Shown one piece after another: positions 35,376 to 46,734 of a stretch of DNA of 64,000 bases. A program made the position numbers and the translations under genes. The stretch spans positions 62,001 through 126,000 of the forward strand of contig JAEINQ010000003.1 in the NCBI GenBank assembly GCA_016342285.1, given 5' to 3'. The stretch's first letter is position 1, and each line of letters begins with the position of its first letter. Below the pieces are notes generated by a model. It saw only the letters and a list, made by a program, of their open reading frames with translations. It was not told where the DNA came from and ran no database searches. The stretch comes from Desulfobacterales bacterium. Its GTDB lineage: Bacteria > Desulfobacterota > Desulfobacteria > Desulfobacterales > JAEINQ01.

Positions 35376-37301
35376 CTATTTCTTATCGGTCTTGACCTCT
35401 TCGAAGTCGGCATCGACCACGTCGTCGTCCTGCCCCGCCGATCCCGCGGAATTCGGGTCCGCTGGGCCGCCGGCCGCCCCCCCATCGCTCCCCTGGGAGG
35501 CCTTCTGGTACATGGCTTCGGCCAGCTTGTGGGAAGACTGGGTCAGGGCTTCGGTCAAGCGCCGAATCTCCTCGATATCGTCACCCTCCATGGCCTTTTT
35601 CAGAGCGGCGGCAGCTTCCTCGACCTTGGCCCGGGTCTCGCTATCCACCTTTTCGCCCAGTTCTTTCATGGACTTTTCCGTGGAATAAATCAGCGTATCT
35701 GCCTGATTGCGGGCTTCCACCAACTCCTTTTTCTTCTTGTCCTCATCGGCGTGAAGTTCGGCCTCCTTGATCAGTTGATCGATTTCATCCTTTTTCAATC
35801 CCGACGATGCGGTGATCTGGATCGACTGTTCTTTACTGGTGGCCATGTCCTTGGCCGACACATTGACGATGCCGTTGGCATCGATATCAAAGGCCACCTC
35901 AATCTGAGGCACTCCCCGGGGCGCGGGCGGTATGCCGACCAGCTCGAAACGGCCCAGGGTCTTGTTGTTGGCAGCCATCTCCCGTTCACCCTGCAGCACA
36001 TGGATCGACACCGCCGGCTGGCTGTCAGCAGCCGTGGAAAAAATCTGGCTCTTTTTGGTCGGAATGGTGGTGTTTTTCTCGATGAGCCGGGTCATGACCC
36101 CGCCCAGGGTTTCTATGCCCAGCGACAGCGGCGTGACGTCGAGCAGCAGGACGTCCTTGACGTCGCCCTTAAGGACCCCGCCCTGAATGGCGGCACCAAT
36201 GGCCACCACTTCGTCCGGGTTGACCCCCCGGTGGGGCTCACGTCCGAAGATTTTCTTGACCCGTTCCTGAACGGCCGGCATTCGAATCATGCCGCCCACC
36301 AGGATCACTTCATCGATATCGCTGGCCGACATGCCGGCGTCTTTAATGGCCGTGCGGCAGGGGCCTTCCAGATTGTCCAGAAGGTCAGCCACCAGGGACT
36401 CAAGCTTGGCCCGGGTGATTTTGATGTTCAGGTGTTTGGGGCCACTGGCGTCGGCGGTGATAAAGGGCAGATTGACATCGGTCTCCATGGAGGAAGACAG
36501 CTCCATTTTGGCTTTCTCCGCCGCTTCCTTCAGCCGCTGCAGGGCCATTTTATCTCCGCGCAAGTCGATGCCCTGGTCCTTTTTAAACTCATCGGCCAGA
36601 TAGTCGATCAACCGAAGGTCGAAGTCCTCGCCGCCCAAGTGGGTATCCCCGTTGGTGGCTTTGACCTCGAAAACCCCCTCGCCGATTTCCAGAACGGAAA
36701 TGTCGAACGTACCGCCGCCCAGGTCAAATACCGCGATCTTCTGTTCGGCCTTTTTATCCAGGCCGTATGCCAGGGAGGCGGCCGTCGGTTCATTGATGAT
36801 CCGCTGGACGTTGAGCCCGGCGATCTTGCCGGCATCCTTGGTGGCCTGACGCTGGCTGTCATTGAAGTACGCCGGAACGGTGATCACCGCGTCGGTCACC
36901 GGTTCTCCCAGATACTCTTCGGCCGTCTTTTTGATATTGGCCAGAATAAAGGAACTGATTTCGGCCGGCGAATTGAGTTTGTCCCGAAGCCGGATCCGAA
37001 CGTCACCATTGGATGCCGCCTCAATGCGGTAAGGCAGAATCGGTATGTCGTTCTGAACCTCGGGTGAGCTAAACTTTCTACCGATAAGCCGTTTGACGGC
37101 AAACACCGTATTTTCGGGATTGGTGATGGACTGGCGTTTGGCGATCTGACCAACCAGCCTTTCGCCGCTTTCCGACACCGCCACAACGGACGGCGTGGTC
37201 CGACCGCCTTCAGGATTGGTGATGACCTTGGCTTCACCGCCTTCCATCACCGCCACGCAAGAATTGGTTGTGCCCAGATCGATTCCGATGATCTTACCCA
37301 T
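35376..37301 (-). CDS. dnaK: Molecular chaperone DnaK (Hsp70)
   Basis: The protein has 641 residues, a normal length. The N-terminal ATPase signature '[17 protein letters not shown]' and '[19 protein letters not shown]' mark the nucleotide-binding domain. A peptide-binding beta-sandwich (about 390-505) and a helical lid follow, ending in a Gly/Ala-rich tail and the EEV-like terminus 'DADFEEVK'. It refolds proteins with GrpE (directly upstream, 62 bp) and DnaJ (not in this window). The start follows AAGGAGG. Confidence 0.98.
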   Translation of the reverse strand: MGKIIGIDLGTTNSCVAVMEGGEAKVITNPEGGRTTPSVVAVSESGERLVGQIAKRQSITNPENTVFAVKRLIGRKFSSPEVQNDIPILPYRIEAASNGDVRIRLRDKLNSPAEISSFILANIKKTAEEYLGEPVTDAVITVPAYFNDSQRQATKDAGKIAGLNVQRIINEPTAASLAYGLDKKAEQKIAVFDLGGGTFDISVLEIGEGVFEVKATNGDTHLGGEDFDLRLIDYLADEFKKDQGIDLRGDKMALQRLKEAAEKAKMELSSSMETDVNLPFITADASGPKHLNIKITRAKLESLVADLLDNLEGPCRTAIKDAGMSASDIDEVILVGGMIRMPAVQERVKKIFGREPHRGVNPDEVVAIGAAIQGGVLKGDVKDVLLLDVTPLSLGIETLGGVMTRLIEKNTTIPTKKSQIFSTAADSQPAVSIHVLQGEREMAANNKTLGRFELVGIPPAPRGVPQIEVAFDIDANGIVNVSAKDMATSKEQSIQITASSGLKKDEIDQLIKEAELHADEDKKKKELVEARNQADTLIYSTEKSMKELGEKVDSETRAKVEEAAAALKKAMEGDDIEEIRRLTEALTQSSHKLAEAMYQKASQGSDGGAAGGPADPNSAGSAGQDDDVVDADFEEVKTDKK

Positions 37302-37363
37302 TTGTCTATCCTCCTTAAAATAGAATCTGGCCTGACAAAGAAATAATGATATTGAATATGGTT

Positions 37364-38047
37364 TCAGTTTTTACTGGCTGGTTCGACACCGTCTCCGTTG
37401 TTGCCCGGAGGAACTTTGGCCACCACCACCATGGCGGGCCTGAGCAGTCTGCCGTGGATGGTGTACCCTTTCTGGAATTCGCGAATGACGGTTTTGTCCG
37501 GGTGCTTCTCGCTCTCTTCCTGCATCACCGCCTGATGGACCGCAGGATCGAAAGCTTTTCCCATGGCGTCGATGGGTTTAACGGCGGCTTTATCGAAAAC
37601 CCGGAACAGTTCATCAAGGGTCATACGGACCCCGTCGATAATTCCAGCGGCCGTTTTATCTTCTTCGGCGGAAACAATGGCCCGCTCCAAGTTGTCGACC
37701 ACCGGCAGCATGTCCTTGACCAGCGATTCGACCGCGTATTTTCGGAAGTCTTCCATATTTCGTGCGGTTCGCTTCTTATAATTTTCAAAATCCGCAGAAA
37801 CCCGGAGAAACCGATCGCCATTCAGGGCGGCCTCGCTTTTCACTGCTTCCAGTTCGGCTTTCAGATCAGCGTCAGCGGATTCCAGGGGCGTGACATCTGA
37901 CGGCGCCGAATCCATCCCAGCTACCGGCTCAGAACCGGCCATCTTTTCATAAGCCCGAATCTTTTCGGCGTCGGCCTGTGACAGCTCTGTTTGCTTCGCC
38001 GTATCGTTATCGTCCGCGCCTGTCTTGATGCGTGTTTTCCCAGTCAT
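37364..38047 (-). CDS. grpE: Nucleotide exchange factor GrpE
   Basis: The protein has 227 residues. An acidic, low-complexity N-terminus precedes a long coiled coil (about 60-110, '[14 protein letters not shown]', a family hallmark) and the C-terminal beta domain ending '[18 protein letters not shown]'. It releases ADP from DnaK. An AGGAG site lies upstream. Neither hrcA nor a clear CIRCE element is visible upstream; the next element is the SRP RNA gene on the same strand. Confidence 0.97.
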   Translation of the reverse strand: MTGKTRIKTGADDNDTAKQTELSQADAEKIRAYEKMAGSEPVAGMDSAPSDVTPLESADADLKAELEAVKSEAALNGDRFLRVSADFENYKKRTARNMEDFRKYAVESLVKDMLPVVDNLERAIVSAEEDKTAAGIIDGVRMTLDELFRVFDKAAVKPIDAMGKAFDPAVHQAVMQEESEKHPDKTVIREFQKGYTIHGRLLRPAMVVVAKVPPGNNGDGVEPASKN

Positions 38048-38242
38048 CCGATCCCGTTGTCTCCTGATATCATTAATGTATTAAAACCAAGAAAATCTGA
38101 CTGAACATAAGACGGGATGCCCCGATGTCAAGATGTCTCAATCGACGCAAAGAGGCAAAAAAAAGGCGGATGAATAGCCGGAAAAAGGCAGGGACCATGG
38201 ACAGGCTCGCCGGGGGTGGCGACCGGTCCCAATCGGGAAGAT

Positions 38243-38497
38243 GGTTGTGCACCCCCCTGTCGAATATTCCTCGAAAGCCGGTAGCCGCAAAATGACCGGG
38301 ATCGATCCGCGACACAGACCGCGTTACTTATCGCTGCTTCCTTCCGGATCTGACGAGGTTCGTAACCGTCTGTTGCGCGGCGACCGGTCCATGCAACCAA
38401 CCGGCGGGTGAGGTCCACCCTTCAGGGGGGGATTCAGCCCCGCATGAAGCGGATTTCGGGTACAGGGCACCGCTAGCTCCCCGCTTAGCACAACCGG
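38243..38497 (-). ncRNA. ffs: Large (Alu-domain) signal recognition particle RNA
   Basis: On the minus strand the universal SRP domain core 'TCAGATCCGGAAGGAAGCAG' lies at 38334-38353. It is flanked by pairing arms GTTAC/GTAAC, AACAGAC/GTCTGTG and GACCGG (38384-38389)/CCGGTC (38294-38299). Upstream is the Alu-domain sequence 'GGGGAGCTAGCGGTGCCCTG', 'TACCCGAAATCCGC' and 'GCTGAATCCC', as in Bacillus scRNA. The ends pair as GGTTGTGC (38488-38495) with GCACAACC (38243-38250). The length is about 255 nt, so this is the long bacterial type, not the 4.5S type. It acts with Ffh in membrane protein targeting. Confidence 0.93.
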
Positions 38498-38627
38498 CGC
38501 CCATTATAGATACTTCAAACCGTTTTTCAAGGAAAACCTGTGAAAGATCGAAACGGCAGGCCCGGCCGGGGACCCCAGCACGACGCCGGGAAACAAAAGG
38601 GATGGCCGGCCATGGCCATCAACCGAG

Positions 38628-38654
38628 TTGACTTATTGGCCCGGCTGTCATAAA
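38628..38654 (+). promoter_or_regulatory. Candidate promoter of the DUF3568 lipoprotein gene
   Basis: TTGACT (38628-38633) and CATAAA (38649-38654) with a 15-bp spacer, or ATAAAG with 16. They lie about 55 bp upstream of the start codon. Confidence 0.4.
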
Positions 38655-38707
38655 GAATACCCATCGACAACGCCCCGTATACCCAACAATCGCCAAGGAA
38701 ATTTACC

Positions 38708-39100
38708 ATGTGGAAAAAGCGTCTTGCCTTGGGCCTGGTCTTTGCCCTGTTGTTCACCAACGGATGCGCCGTCATCATCGCCGGTGTGGGCGCTGGCGCC
38801 GGTGTTTATACCTATGTCAGGGGGGAACTCAAACGGACCTATCCGGTAACGGTCGCACCGGCCCTGAAAGCCAGCCTCGCCGCCTTGGACGACCTGAAGA
38901 TTCAAATCGACCGAAAGCAATCCGATGGCATTGTCGATACCATCGAAGCCAAGCGATCAGACGGCACGCCGGTGGTCATTCGCGTGGCCGCCGTGACACC
39001 GACGTTTACCGAAGTATCGGTGCGAACCGGTGTCTTGGGGGTCTGGGACAAAGAGGTTTCCGAACTGATCCATGCCACCATCGCCCAACGGCTCCAGTAA
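38708..39100 (+). CDS. DUF3568 family lipoprotein
   Basis: The protein has 130 residues. A signal peptide ends in the lipobox 'LLFTNGCA', so Cys20 should be lipidated. It is followed by a Gly/Val-rich segment (IIAGVGAGAGVYTYVRGEL) and the conserved DUF3568 core. It probably sits in the outer membrane or faces the periplasm; its function is unknown. Its last 29 bp overlap the start of tilS in another frame, so the two may be coupled. Confidence 0.85.
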   Translation: MWKKRLALGLVFALLFTNGCAVIIAGVGAGAGVYTYVRGELKRTYPVTVAPALKASLAALDDLKIQIDRKQSDGIVDTIEAKRSDGTPVVIRVAAVTPTFTEVSVRTGVLGVWDKEVSELIHATIAQRLQ

Positions 39101-40568
39101 TTTCGATATCCAAAGGAAGGTGCGTCGCAAGGTCTTGCGCACCCTTGCCGATGCCGACCTGATTCCTCCAAACTCGGCCGTCCTGGTCGGGGTCTCAGGC
39201 GGCGCCGATTCCGTGGCCCTGCTCCTGTTGCTTCATGATCTGGTGGCCGGCAGCGGAACGACCCTGGCCGTGGCCCATCTGGATCACGGACTGCGACCCG
39301 AAGCCGGCCTGCTTGAGGCCACCTTTGTCCTTGGGTTGGCCCGAAAAATGAACCTGCCCTGCCACATCCGCCGCGCCGACGTGGCCACCGCGGCCAAAGC
39401 GCACGGACAGGGCATCGAAGAGGCCGGACGCCAACACCGGTATCAATTCTTCAACGATCTGCGCCGGGTGGCTGGATACGACCGTGTCGCCCTGGGCCAC
39501 CACAGCGACGACAATGCCGAACAGGTCCTGCTCAACCTGTTGCGCGGCAGCGGCCCCCACGGACTTGCCGGCATCGCCCCCCGGCGAGACGACGGCATTG
39601 TCCGCCCCCTGATCCGGCTGCAACGAACTGACCTGGTGGCTTATCTGGATGCCAGGGGCGTTACCTATCTAAACGACCCGTCCAACAGCGACCTGCACCA
39701 CCGGCGAAACCGTATTCGCCACGAACTGCTTCCCCACCTGGCCGACACCTACAACCCCAAAGTGGTTCCGGCCTTAAACCGTTTGGCCGGTATTTTGCGC
39801 GAGGAGCAAGACTGGATGGAGGGGTTGGCCGGAGCCTTGCTCGAATCGTGCACGGTCAGTCGGGACCCGGAATCGATCTCCTTGAATACAACACAACTGG
39901 AACAGTACCATCCGGCAGCCCAACGCCGGGTCATTCGAAACGCCTTGGCCCGGGTCAAGGGGGATCTGCTGAGGTTCGGCCATACCCATGTTCTGGCGGT
40001 GATCAACCTGATGCAGACCCCTGCAGGGAGGGGGCGGCTCGACCTTCCCGGCCGGATTCGGGCCACATGCCGTGGCCGTGTGCTGAGACTAGAAAAACAC
40101 TCCCGGCCCCTGAGGGAAACGCCGGGGGCCCCGATCCTTTCTGCCGGGCCGTCGCCCTTCCATTTCAGCGTCCCGTCCCTTCCAACCCCGGGCGGCACAC
40201 CCGTAAGGGTGCCCCTGGCGCCCTTGGGCCACCAGATCGTGTTTTCGATCCTGACACCTGGCCCAAAGCCCCCATGGCATAACGCTGGACAGGCCGTTGT
40301 TTTTTTTGATATGGATGCCCTGAGTCTTCCCATAACGGTGCGCAACTGGCAGCCCGGGGACCGATTCACCCCCCTGGGCATGAAAGAGAGACTGGGGATC
40401 GACCGTTTTTTGGCCAACCGGAACGTTCCCAAGCCGGAACGGTTGTTTGTTCCCGTTCTGGAAGCTGGCGGCAAAATTATTTGGGTGGTCGGCCACCGCA
40501 TGGATGACACCGTGAAGGTTCGACCTTCGACCCGGTGGGTGCTAAAGGCCGAATTTGCCCTTGCCTGA
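39072..40568 (+). CDS. tilS: tRNA(Ile)-lysidine synthase
   Basis: The protein has 498 residues. The N-type PP-loop 'VGVSGGADSVALLLLLHD' binds ATP. 'HLDHGLRPEA', 'LGHHSDDNAEQVLLNLLRGSG' (in parts) and 'RPLIRL' are TilS features, and a C-terminal TilS domain (about 410-495, 'WQPGDRFTPLGMK') is present. It converts the C34 wobble base of the AUA-reading tRNA(Ile) to lysidine, an essential step. The start overlaps the DUF3568 gene. ftsH follows after 85 bp, a common pairing. Confidence 0.95.
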   Translation: MPPSPNGSSNFDIQRKVRRKVLRTLADADLIPPNSAVLVGVSGGADSVALLLLLHDLVAGSGTTLAVAHLDHGLRPEAGLLEATFVLGLARKMNLPCHIRRADVATAAKAHGQGIEEAGRQHRYQFFNDLRRVAGYDRVALGHHSDDNAEQVLLNLLRGSGPHGLAGIAPRRDDGIVRPLIRLQRTDLVAYLDARGVTYLNDPSNSDLHHRRNRIRHELLPHLADTYNPKVVPALNRLAGILREEQDWMEGLAGALLESCTVSRDPESISLNTTQLEQYHPAAQRRVIRNALARVKGDLLRFGHTHVLAVINLMQTPAGRGRLDLPGRIRATCRGRVLRLEKHSRPLRETPGAPILSAGPSPFHFSVPSLPTPGGTPVRVPLAPLGHQIVFSILTPGPKPPWHNAGQAVVFFDMDALSLPITVRNWQPGDRFTPLGMKERLGIDRFLANRNVPKPERLFVPVLEAGGKIIWVVGHRMDDTVKVRPSTRWVLKAEFALA

Positions 40569-40653
40569 ACGCCAATCGTGGTTACCTTGATGCAACCCAA
40601 GGCCGGAATTGCCCCAATGGCAGGCCATCCTACCCAGCAGGAGGAGATCATCC

Positions 40654-42546
<1,893 letters not shown>

Positions 42547-42636
42547 TTTTCCGCCACTGTCCTACGGGCGAAAAGGCCGGCGTAGCCTGCCTATGCCGGC
42601 AACAATGCCCCAAACAGGATCGCCTTTGAAGCCATC

Positions 42637-43533
42637 ATGACCGACCGCTTGAGCCACACCCTCTGCTGGGGCGACCGCCGCCTGGAACTCGGGCGGCGGA
42701 CGTGTGTCATGGGCATCTTGAACACAACGCCCGACTCCTTTTCCGATGGCGGCCGTTTTGTCTCGATCGATGCGGCCCTGGCCCAGGCCGAAGCCATGGT
42801 GGCCGCCGGTGCCGACATTCTCGACATCGGCGGCGAGTCAACCCGCCCTTTTTCCGACCCGGTCTCCGAAGAGGAAGAAACGCGAAGGGTCCTTCCGGTG
42901 ATTGAGCGTCTGGCCGACCATATTCCCATCCCCATTTCCATCGACACCATGAAAGCTGCCGTGGCCCGCCGGGCACTGGATGCCGGTGCTGCCATGATCA
43001 ATGATGTCAGCGCCCTGCGCATGGATGCCGACATGGCCTCGGTGGCCGCCCGATACAAGGTGCCGATCATTGTCATGCACATGCTCGGTACCCCAAAAAC
43101 CATGCAAAAAAGGCCGGTCTACCAGGATCTTCTCGGTGAAATCGGCCGGTTCCTGGAGGCAGCCGCTGGCAGGGCAGAGGCCGCCGGGGTGGACCGGTCG
43201 CTGATCATTGCCGATCCAGGCATCGGATTCGGCAAGACCGCGGACCACAACCTCGCCCTGATCCAGCATCTGGCCTCACTGAAGCCCCTGGGCCTGCCGC
43301 TGCTCATCGGGCCTTCGAGAAAAGCCTTTATCCGATCCCTGCTCAGCCAAGGGACTGAAGACGAACCATCGCCGGATTCGCCCCAGGTCGAAACCGGCAC
43401 CCAGGCGGCGATAACGGCCGCTATCCTCAACGGCGCCCATGTGATTCGGGTGCACAATGTGGCCGATACCCGCGCCACAGCCCGAATCGCCGACGCGCTG
43501 CTGGCAGCCGGGAACCCGGCGTTGAAAGAGTGA
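42637..43533 (+). CDS. folP: Dihydropteroate synthase
   Basis: The protein has 298 residues. Signatures 'MGILNTTPDSFSDGG' and 'ADILDIGGESTRP', plus 'GFGKTADHNLALI' and 'GPSRKAFI', define the pterin-binding barrel. It condenses p-aminobenzoate with dihydropterin pyrophosphate in folate synthesis. The gene is 90 bp after ftsH and 19 bp before the YbbR gene. In many bacteria a cdaA gene sits between folP and ybbR; here there is no room for one. Confidence 0.96.
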   Translation: MTDRLSHTLCWGDRRLELGRRTCVMGILNTTPDSFSDGGRFVSIDAALAQAEAMVAAGADILDIGGESTRPFSDPVSEEEETRRVLPVIERLADHIPIPISIDTMKAAVARRALDAGAAMINDVSALRMDADMASVAARYKVPIIVMHMLGTPKTMQKRPVYQDLLGEIGRFLEAAAGRAEAAGVDRSLIIADPGIGFGKTADHNLALIQHLASLKPLGLPLLIGPSRKAFIRSLLSQGTEDEPSPDSPQVETGTQAAITAAILNGAHVIRVHNVADTRATARIADALLAAGNPALKE

Positions 43534-43552
43534 CACCATTGGATATTTACCC

Positions 43553-44518
43553 ATGAACCTCCCCCGTGCCGCACTGACCCGGTTTGGAAAGCCTGCCCTT
43601 TGGATGGCCGCTGTGGCCCTGTTGGGAGCCGCCGCCTTCTGGGTGGGGTATCAAAACCGAGCCATTACCGTCGAGCAATTTATTCCCCTGGTCGTCGGCC
43701 CACCCCCTTCGGGGCTTGTTGTCAGCAGTCCGATGCCCAACGGGGTGGAGATCCATCTACGGGGCCCCCGACACGCCGTAGAAACCCTGGTGAAGTCAAA
43801 TCCGGCCTGCCGCATCGACCTGGTCGATGCCGGGGAAGGGACCGTGCCGATTCTCCTGACCGGAAACCATATCACCTTGCCCCCGGGGATCACCCTTGCG
43901 GGCATCGAACCGGCGGTGATCACCCTGAAGCTCGACCGGTTGATCCACAAACAGGTACCGGTGACCGTCATTTTCTCGGGCAAGCCGGCAGCCGGATATT
44001 CAGTTGGTGAAGTGGGATCAACCCCGACCACCATCCTTCTTTCCGGACCGGCCCAACGGCTCGACTCTCTGGAGCAGATCCCCACGGCAGCCGTGGACAT
44101 CACCGGCGCCAAAGGGACCATTCAAAATCCCCTCACCCTGGACCTTCCCGAAGGAGTCACAGTGGCCGGGCCGGACAAGACCGTCACCGGCGGCATCCAC
44201 ATCGTTGAGACCATCGCCTCGCGAAAGTTCACCGGCATGGCGGTCTCCGGGAAAAACAGTCCCTACCAAACCCGGGTCAGTCCCGCGGCCATCGACATTG
44301 AGGTGGAAGGGCCGATCAATATTCTCGATGGCCTCAAACCGGACAAGGGGATCGATATTCACGTCGACCTGGCCGATCTCAAGCCGGGGGTTTACGTGCG
44401 ACGCGCGGTCATCGGATTGCCGGTCAAGACCACCCTGATCAGCGCAAGGCCGGAACTCTTTACCGTCACCCTCACCACCGGCAAAGAAAACACCGCGGGA
44501 AAAAAGGCCGACCAGTGA
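43553..44518 (+). CDS. YbbR/CdaR-like domain protein
   Basis: The protein has 321 residues. One N-terminal membrane helix (about 14-32, 'LWMAAVALLGAAAFWVG') is followed by about three extracytoplasmic YbbR repeats, visible as recurring 'VE(I)...GP...I(D)L..' and 'P(V)TV.F.GKPAAGY' patterns. YbbR/CdaR proteins normally bind and regulate the diadenylate cyclase CdaA encoded next door, which is missing here. It follows folP by 19 bp and probably shares its transcript. Confidence 0.85.
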   Translation: MNLPRAALTRFGKPALWMAAVALLGAAAFWVGYQNRAITVEQFIPLVVGPPPSGLVVSSPMPNGVEIHLRGPRHAVETLVKSNPACRIDLVDAGEGTVPILLTGNHITLPPGITLAGIEPAVITLKLDRLIHKQVPVTVIFSGKPAAGYSVGEVGSTPTTILLSGPAQRLDSLEQIPTAAVDITGAKGTIQNPLTLDLPEGVTVAGPDKTVTGGIHIVETIASRKFTGMAVSGKNSPYQTRVSPAAIDIEVEGPINILDGLKPDKGIDIHVDLADLKPGVYVRRAVIGLPVKTTLISARPELFTVTLTTGKENTAGKKADQ

Positions 44519-44595
44519 GCCTCCACCTGAAAAGCGAGTGGCCTCATTTCAGACTGATCGGCCGCCCCCCAAAAAAATAATCCCAAGGAGAGACC

Positions 44596-45384
44596 ATGCT
44601 TCTGGTAATCGACATCGGCAACACCAATTCGGTGCTCGGCCTCTACGACGGCGACCATCTGGTGCAGGACTGGCGCATACGGACGGAACAACAGACCACG
44701 GCAGACGAATTCAGCGTCCTGGCAGCCGGCCTGTTCGCTGCCGGCCGAATCGCCCTTTCCTCCGTCGATCAGACCATCATCTCCTGCGTGGTGCCGCCCA
44801 TGGTCTCCATCCTCGACGCCTTCTGCCAGAAATACCTGGGGCATGCCCCCCACTGGGTCGATGCCCGCTCAGCCGGCGCCATGCCGATCCTGACCAGCAA
44901 CCCCATGGAGGTCGGGGCGGACCGAATCGTCAATGCCGTAGGGGCCTACGAAAAATACCGCACCAGCCTCATCATCATCGATTTCGGCACAGCCACGACC
45001 TTCGATGCCATTTCCGAGCAGGGTGAATACCTCGGCGGGGCCATCAGCCCGGGAATCGTCATCGCCGCAGAAGCCCTGTTCATGAAGGCATCCAAGCTTC
45101 CCCGGGTGGAACTGTTCACCGCTCCGGACCGGGTGGTGGGCAAAGACACCATCGGCGCCATTCAATCGGGAATCATTTACGGTTATGCCGCGCTGGTGGA
45201 CGGCATGGTTGCGCGGATGGGCCGGGAGATGGGATCAAACCCCAGGGTCATCGCCACCGGCGGCCTGGCGCCGCTGATGAACCGCGTGGCCGAAAGCATC
45301 GAAGCGGTCGAGCCGTCCCTGACCCTGGAGGGGTTGCGGCTGATCTACGAAAAAGTGCGGCATGCCGGGGAAAAAGGGGCATAA
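44596..45384 (+). CDS. coaX: Type III pantothenate kinase
   Basis: The protein has 262 residues, starting after AAGGAGAGACC. ASKHA-fold motifs: 'VIDIGNTNSVLGLYDG' (phosphate 1), 'GADRIVNAVGAY', 'IIDFGTATTFDA' and 'GGAISPGI'. It phosphorylates pantothenate in the first step of CoA synthesis; this type is insensitive to CoA feedback and needs a monovalent cation. It is the last gene of the tilS-ftsH-folP-ybbR-coaX run and converges on the MBL hydrolase gene. Confidence 0.96.
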   Translation: MLLVIDIGNTNSVLGLYDGDHLVQDWRIRTEQQTTADEFSVLAAGLFAAGRIALSSVDQTIISCVVPPMVSILDAFCQKYLGHAPHWVDARSAGAMPILTSNPMEVGADRIVNAVGAYEKYRTSLIIIDFGTATTFDAISEQGEYLGGAISPGIVIAAEALFMKASKLPRVELFTAPDRVVGKDTIGAIQSGIIYGYAALVDGMVARMGREMGSNPRVIATGGLAPLMNRVAESIEAVEPSLTLEGLRLIYEKVRHAGEKGA

Positions 45385-45476
45385 TGCTCAATATTCGAAA
45401 TTGCACTGCATCTGCCGTTTGCTTCCTCAACTCATCAACTAAACCTTCCCGTCGGCCACACCATGAATCTGCAGCT

Positions 45477-46448
45477 TTATGCCGGCGCGGTTCCCTCTTC
45501 CCTTGCGGCCAGATACTGAACGAACCCGCGGATGGAATTTCTCAAAAAGAAACCCTCCCGCTGACGGACCGCCGGTGAAAGCCGTTGAAAAGACGTCAAC
45601 AGGGGATCCTGGGCAAGAAGCGCCTCTATGCACCCATCCTCGAAAGTTGGGTCGGATCTTTGAGACATACGGGCTGAGATGATGTCGGCCCAGCGCAGGA
45701 GCTGGGCGCGGTGGGTGCGCAATACGGGTTGTCCGTCCGGACACCAGCCGTGGTGGCCGAAACAGGTCAGGGCGTGGGCATGGGGCAGGAGGAGATCGAT
45801 ACTGGCCAGGCTGGTTTCCAAAAAAAACCGGGGCGGGGTGGCGGGGCGAAGGTAGACGGTGCCGTCGTCAACCCTTTGGTAGACACCGCTGGCCTCGCCG
45901 GCCATGAGAAAAGGGCCCACCCGGTAACTCACGTGGTGAACGGCATGGCCGGGGGTGGCGATGGCCGCCAGATCCGGTAGATTGATGGTATCGGCGTCAA
46001 CAAGTTGCGGCTCAGGCACCGGGCGCATGGGGCCGTAGGCCCGGGCCGTGTCGCCGAGGGCCTTGAGGCTGCCGGCCCAAAGCCGTGAGGGATCGGCCAG
46101 GTGGCTCAGGGCCGAATGGTGACAGACCACGGGCGCATGGGGAAACCGGACGGCAAAATCGCCAGCCCCACCGGCATGGTCCAGATGAATATGGGTCAGC
46201 AGCACGGCGTCGATCCGGTCGACCCCCAGCGCAGACAAGGCCTCAAACAACCGGGGCACCGAGGCGGCCGGCCCCACATCCACCAGAACCGTCGCCGGTG
46301 AGGTAATCAGCCAGGCACTGATGAATTCATCGAATCCGGGCAAGGGCTGGGGAAGGGGAATCTGCCACAATCCGGGGGCGGCGGCCACGGCCAGGGGCGG
46401 GGACTGACCGTCGGGGGCCGGAACGATTTGCTCGGATCCTTCCGTCAT
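45477..46448 (-). CDS. Metallo-beta-lactamase-fold hydrolase
   Basis: The protein has 323 residues from ATG 46448, whose ATGA overlaps the stop of a 48-residue ORF. The metal motif 'THIHLDHAGGAGD' (HxHxDH), the later 'ATPGHAVHHVSY' (H) and 'MAGEASG' (acidic ligand position) place it among glyoxalase II-like/MBL hydrolases. The C-terminal helical part (about 225-323) is longer than in minimal members. The substrate is not apparent. The ORF on its 5' side is probably cotranslated. Confidence 0.87.
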   Translation of the reverse strand: MTEGSEQIVPAPDGQSPPLAVAAAPGLWQIPLPQPLPGFDEFISAWLITSPATVLVDVGPAASVPRLFEALSALGVDRIDAVLLTHIHLDHAGGAGDFAVRFPHAPVVCHHSALSHLADPSRLWAGSLKALGDTARAYGPMRPVPEPQLVDADTINLPDLAAIATPGHAVHHVSYRVGPFLMAGEASGVYQRVDDGTVYLRPATPPRFFLETSLASIDLLLPHAHALTCFGHHGWCPDGQPVLRTHRAQLLRWADIISARMSQRSDPTFEDGCIEALLAQDPLLTSFQRLSPAVRQREGFFLRNSIRGFVQYLAAREEGTAPA

Positions 46449-46591
46449 TCCAGCCCCATCTCTTTTTCCAGGGTTTCGATCTGTTTTTGGACTTCTTTCC
46501 GCTCTTCCTTTGAAAGGGATGGGTCGCAAAGGCGTTTTTTCAGCCCCGCCAGGATCATCTCGCTACGGTAATCGGCGCAGGTATAGGTCAT
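46445..46591 (-). CDS. 48-residue protein coupled to the MBL hydrolase
   Basis: ATG at 46591, stop TGA at 46447-46445, overlapping the next gene's ATG (ATGA). The sequence begins MTYTCADYRSEMILAGLKKR and ends in an amphipathic charged helix (SKEERKEVQKQIETLEKEMG), well suited to form a short coiled coil. It has two Cys, no signal peptide and no membrane helix. Its coding nature is supported by the coupled start and biased codon use. Function unknown; it may be a small partner protein. Confidence 0.7.
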   Translation of the reverse strand: MTYTCADYRSEMILAGLKKRLCDPSLSKEERKEVQKQIETLEKEMGLE

Positions 46592-46602
46592 TGGGTTAGC
46601 AT

Positions 46603-46680
46603 ACTTTCCAGAGGACGTGGCCTTGGGCTGCCCATCTGGAAGGGGCTGCTGTCAGGTGTTTGAAGTTCGAAGTGCCTAAG
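46603..46680. repeat. Composite repeat, truncated 5' module
   Basis: 'ccagaggacgtggcc', a degenerate 'gcccatctggaaggggc' and 'gtttgaagttcgaagtgcctaa', then an abrupt end. This is the same end point as the 33217 copy. It lies between the 48-residue ORF and the zinc-ribbon gene. Confidence 0.7.
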
Positions 46681-46734
46681 CATCGGCTGAACCTTTCCGG
46701 TTCCATCACGAAAAGCGGTGACCAAAGGCCAGGG

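Noticed and set aside
35529-37067. 512-codon open frame opposite dnaK
   Set aside because: dnaK on the other strand is unambiguous; long antisense frames over dnaK are a common artefact in GC-rich genomes.
38048-38242. CIRCE element or heat-shock promoter upstream of grpE
   Set aside because: No clear TTAGCACTC-N9-GAGTGCTAA inverted repeat or convincing sigma-32 hexamers could be found.
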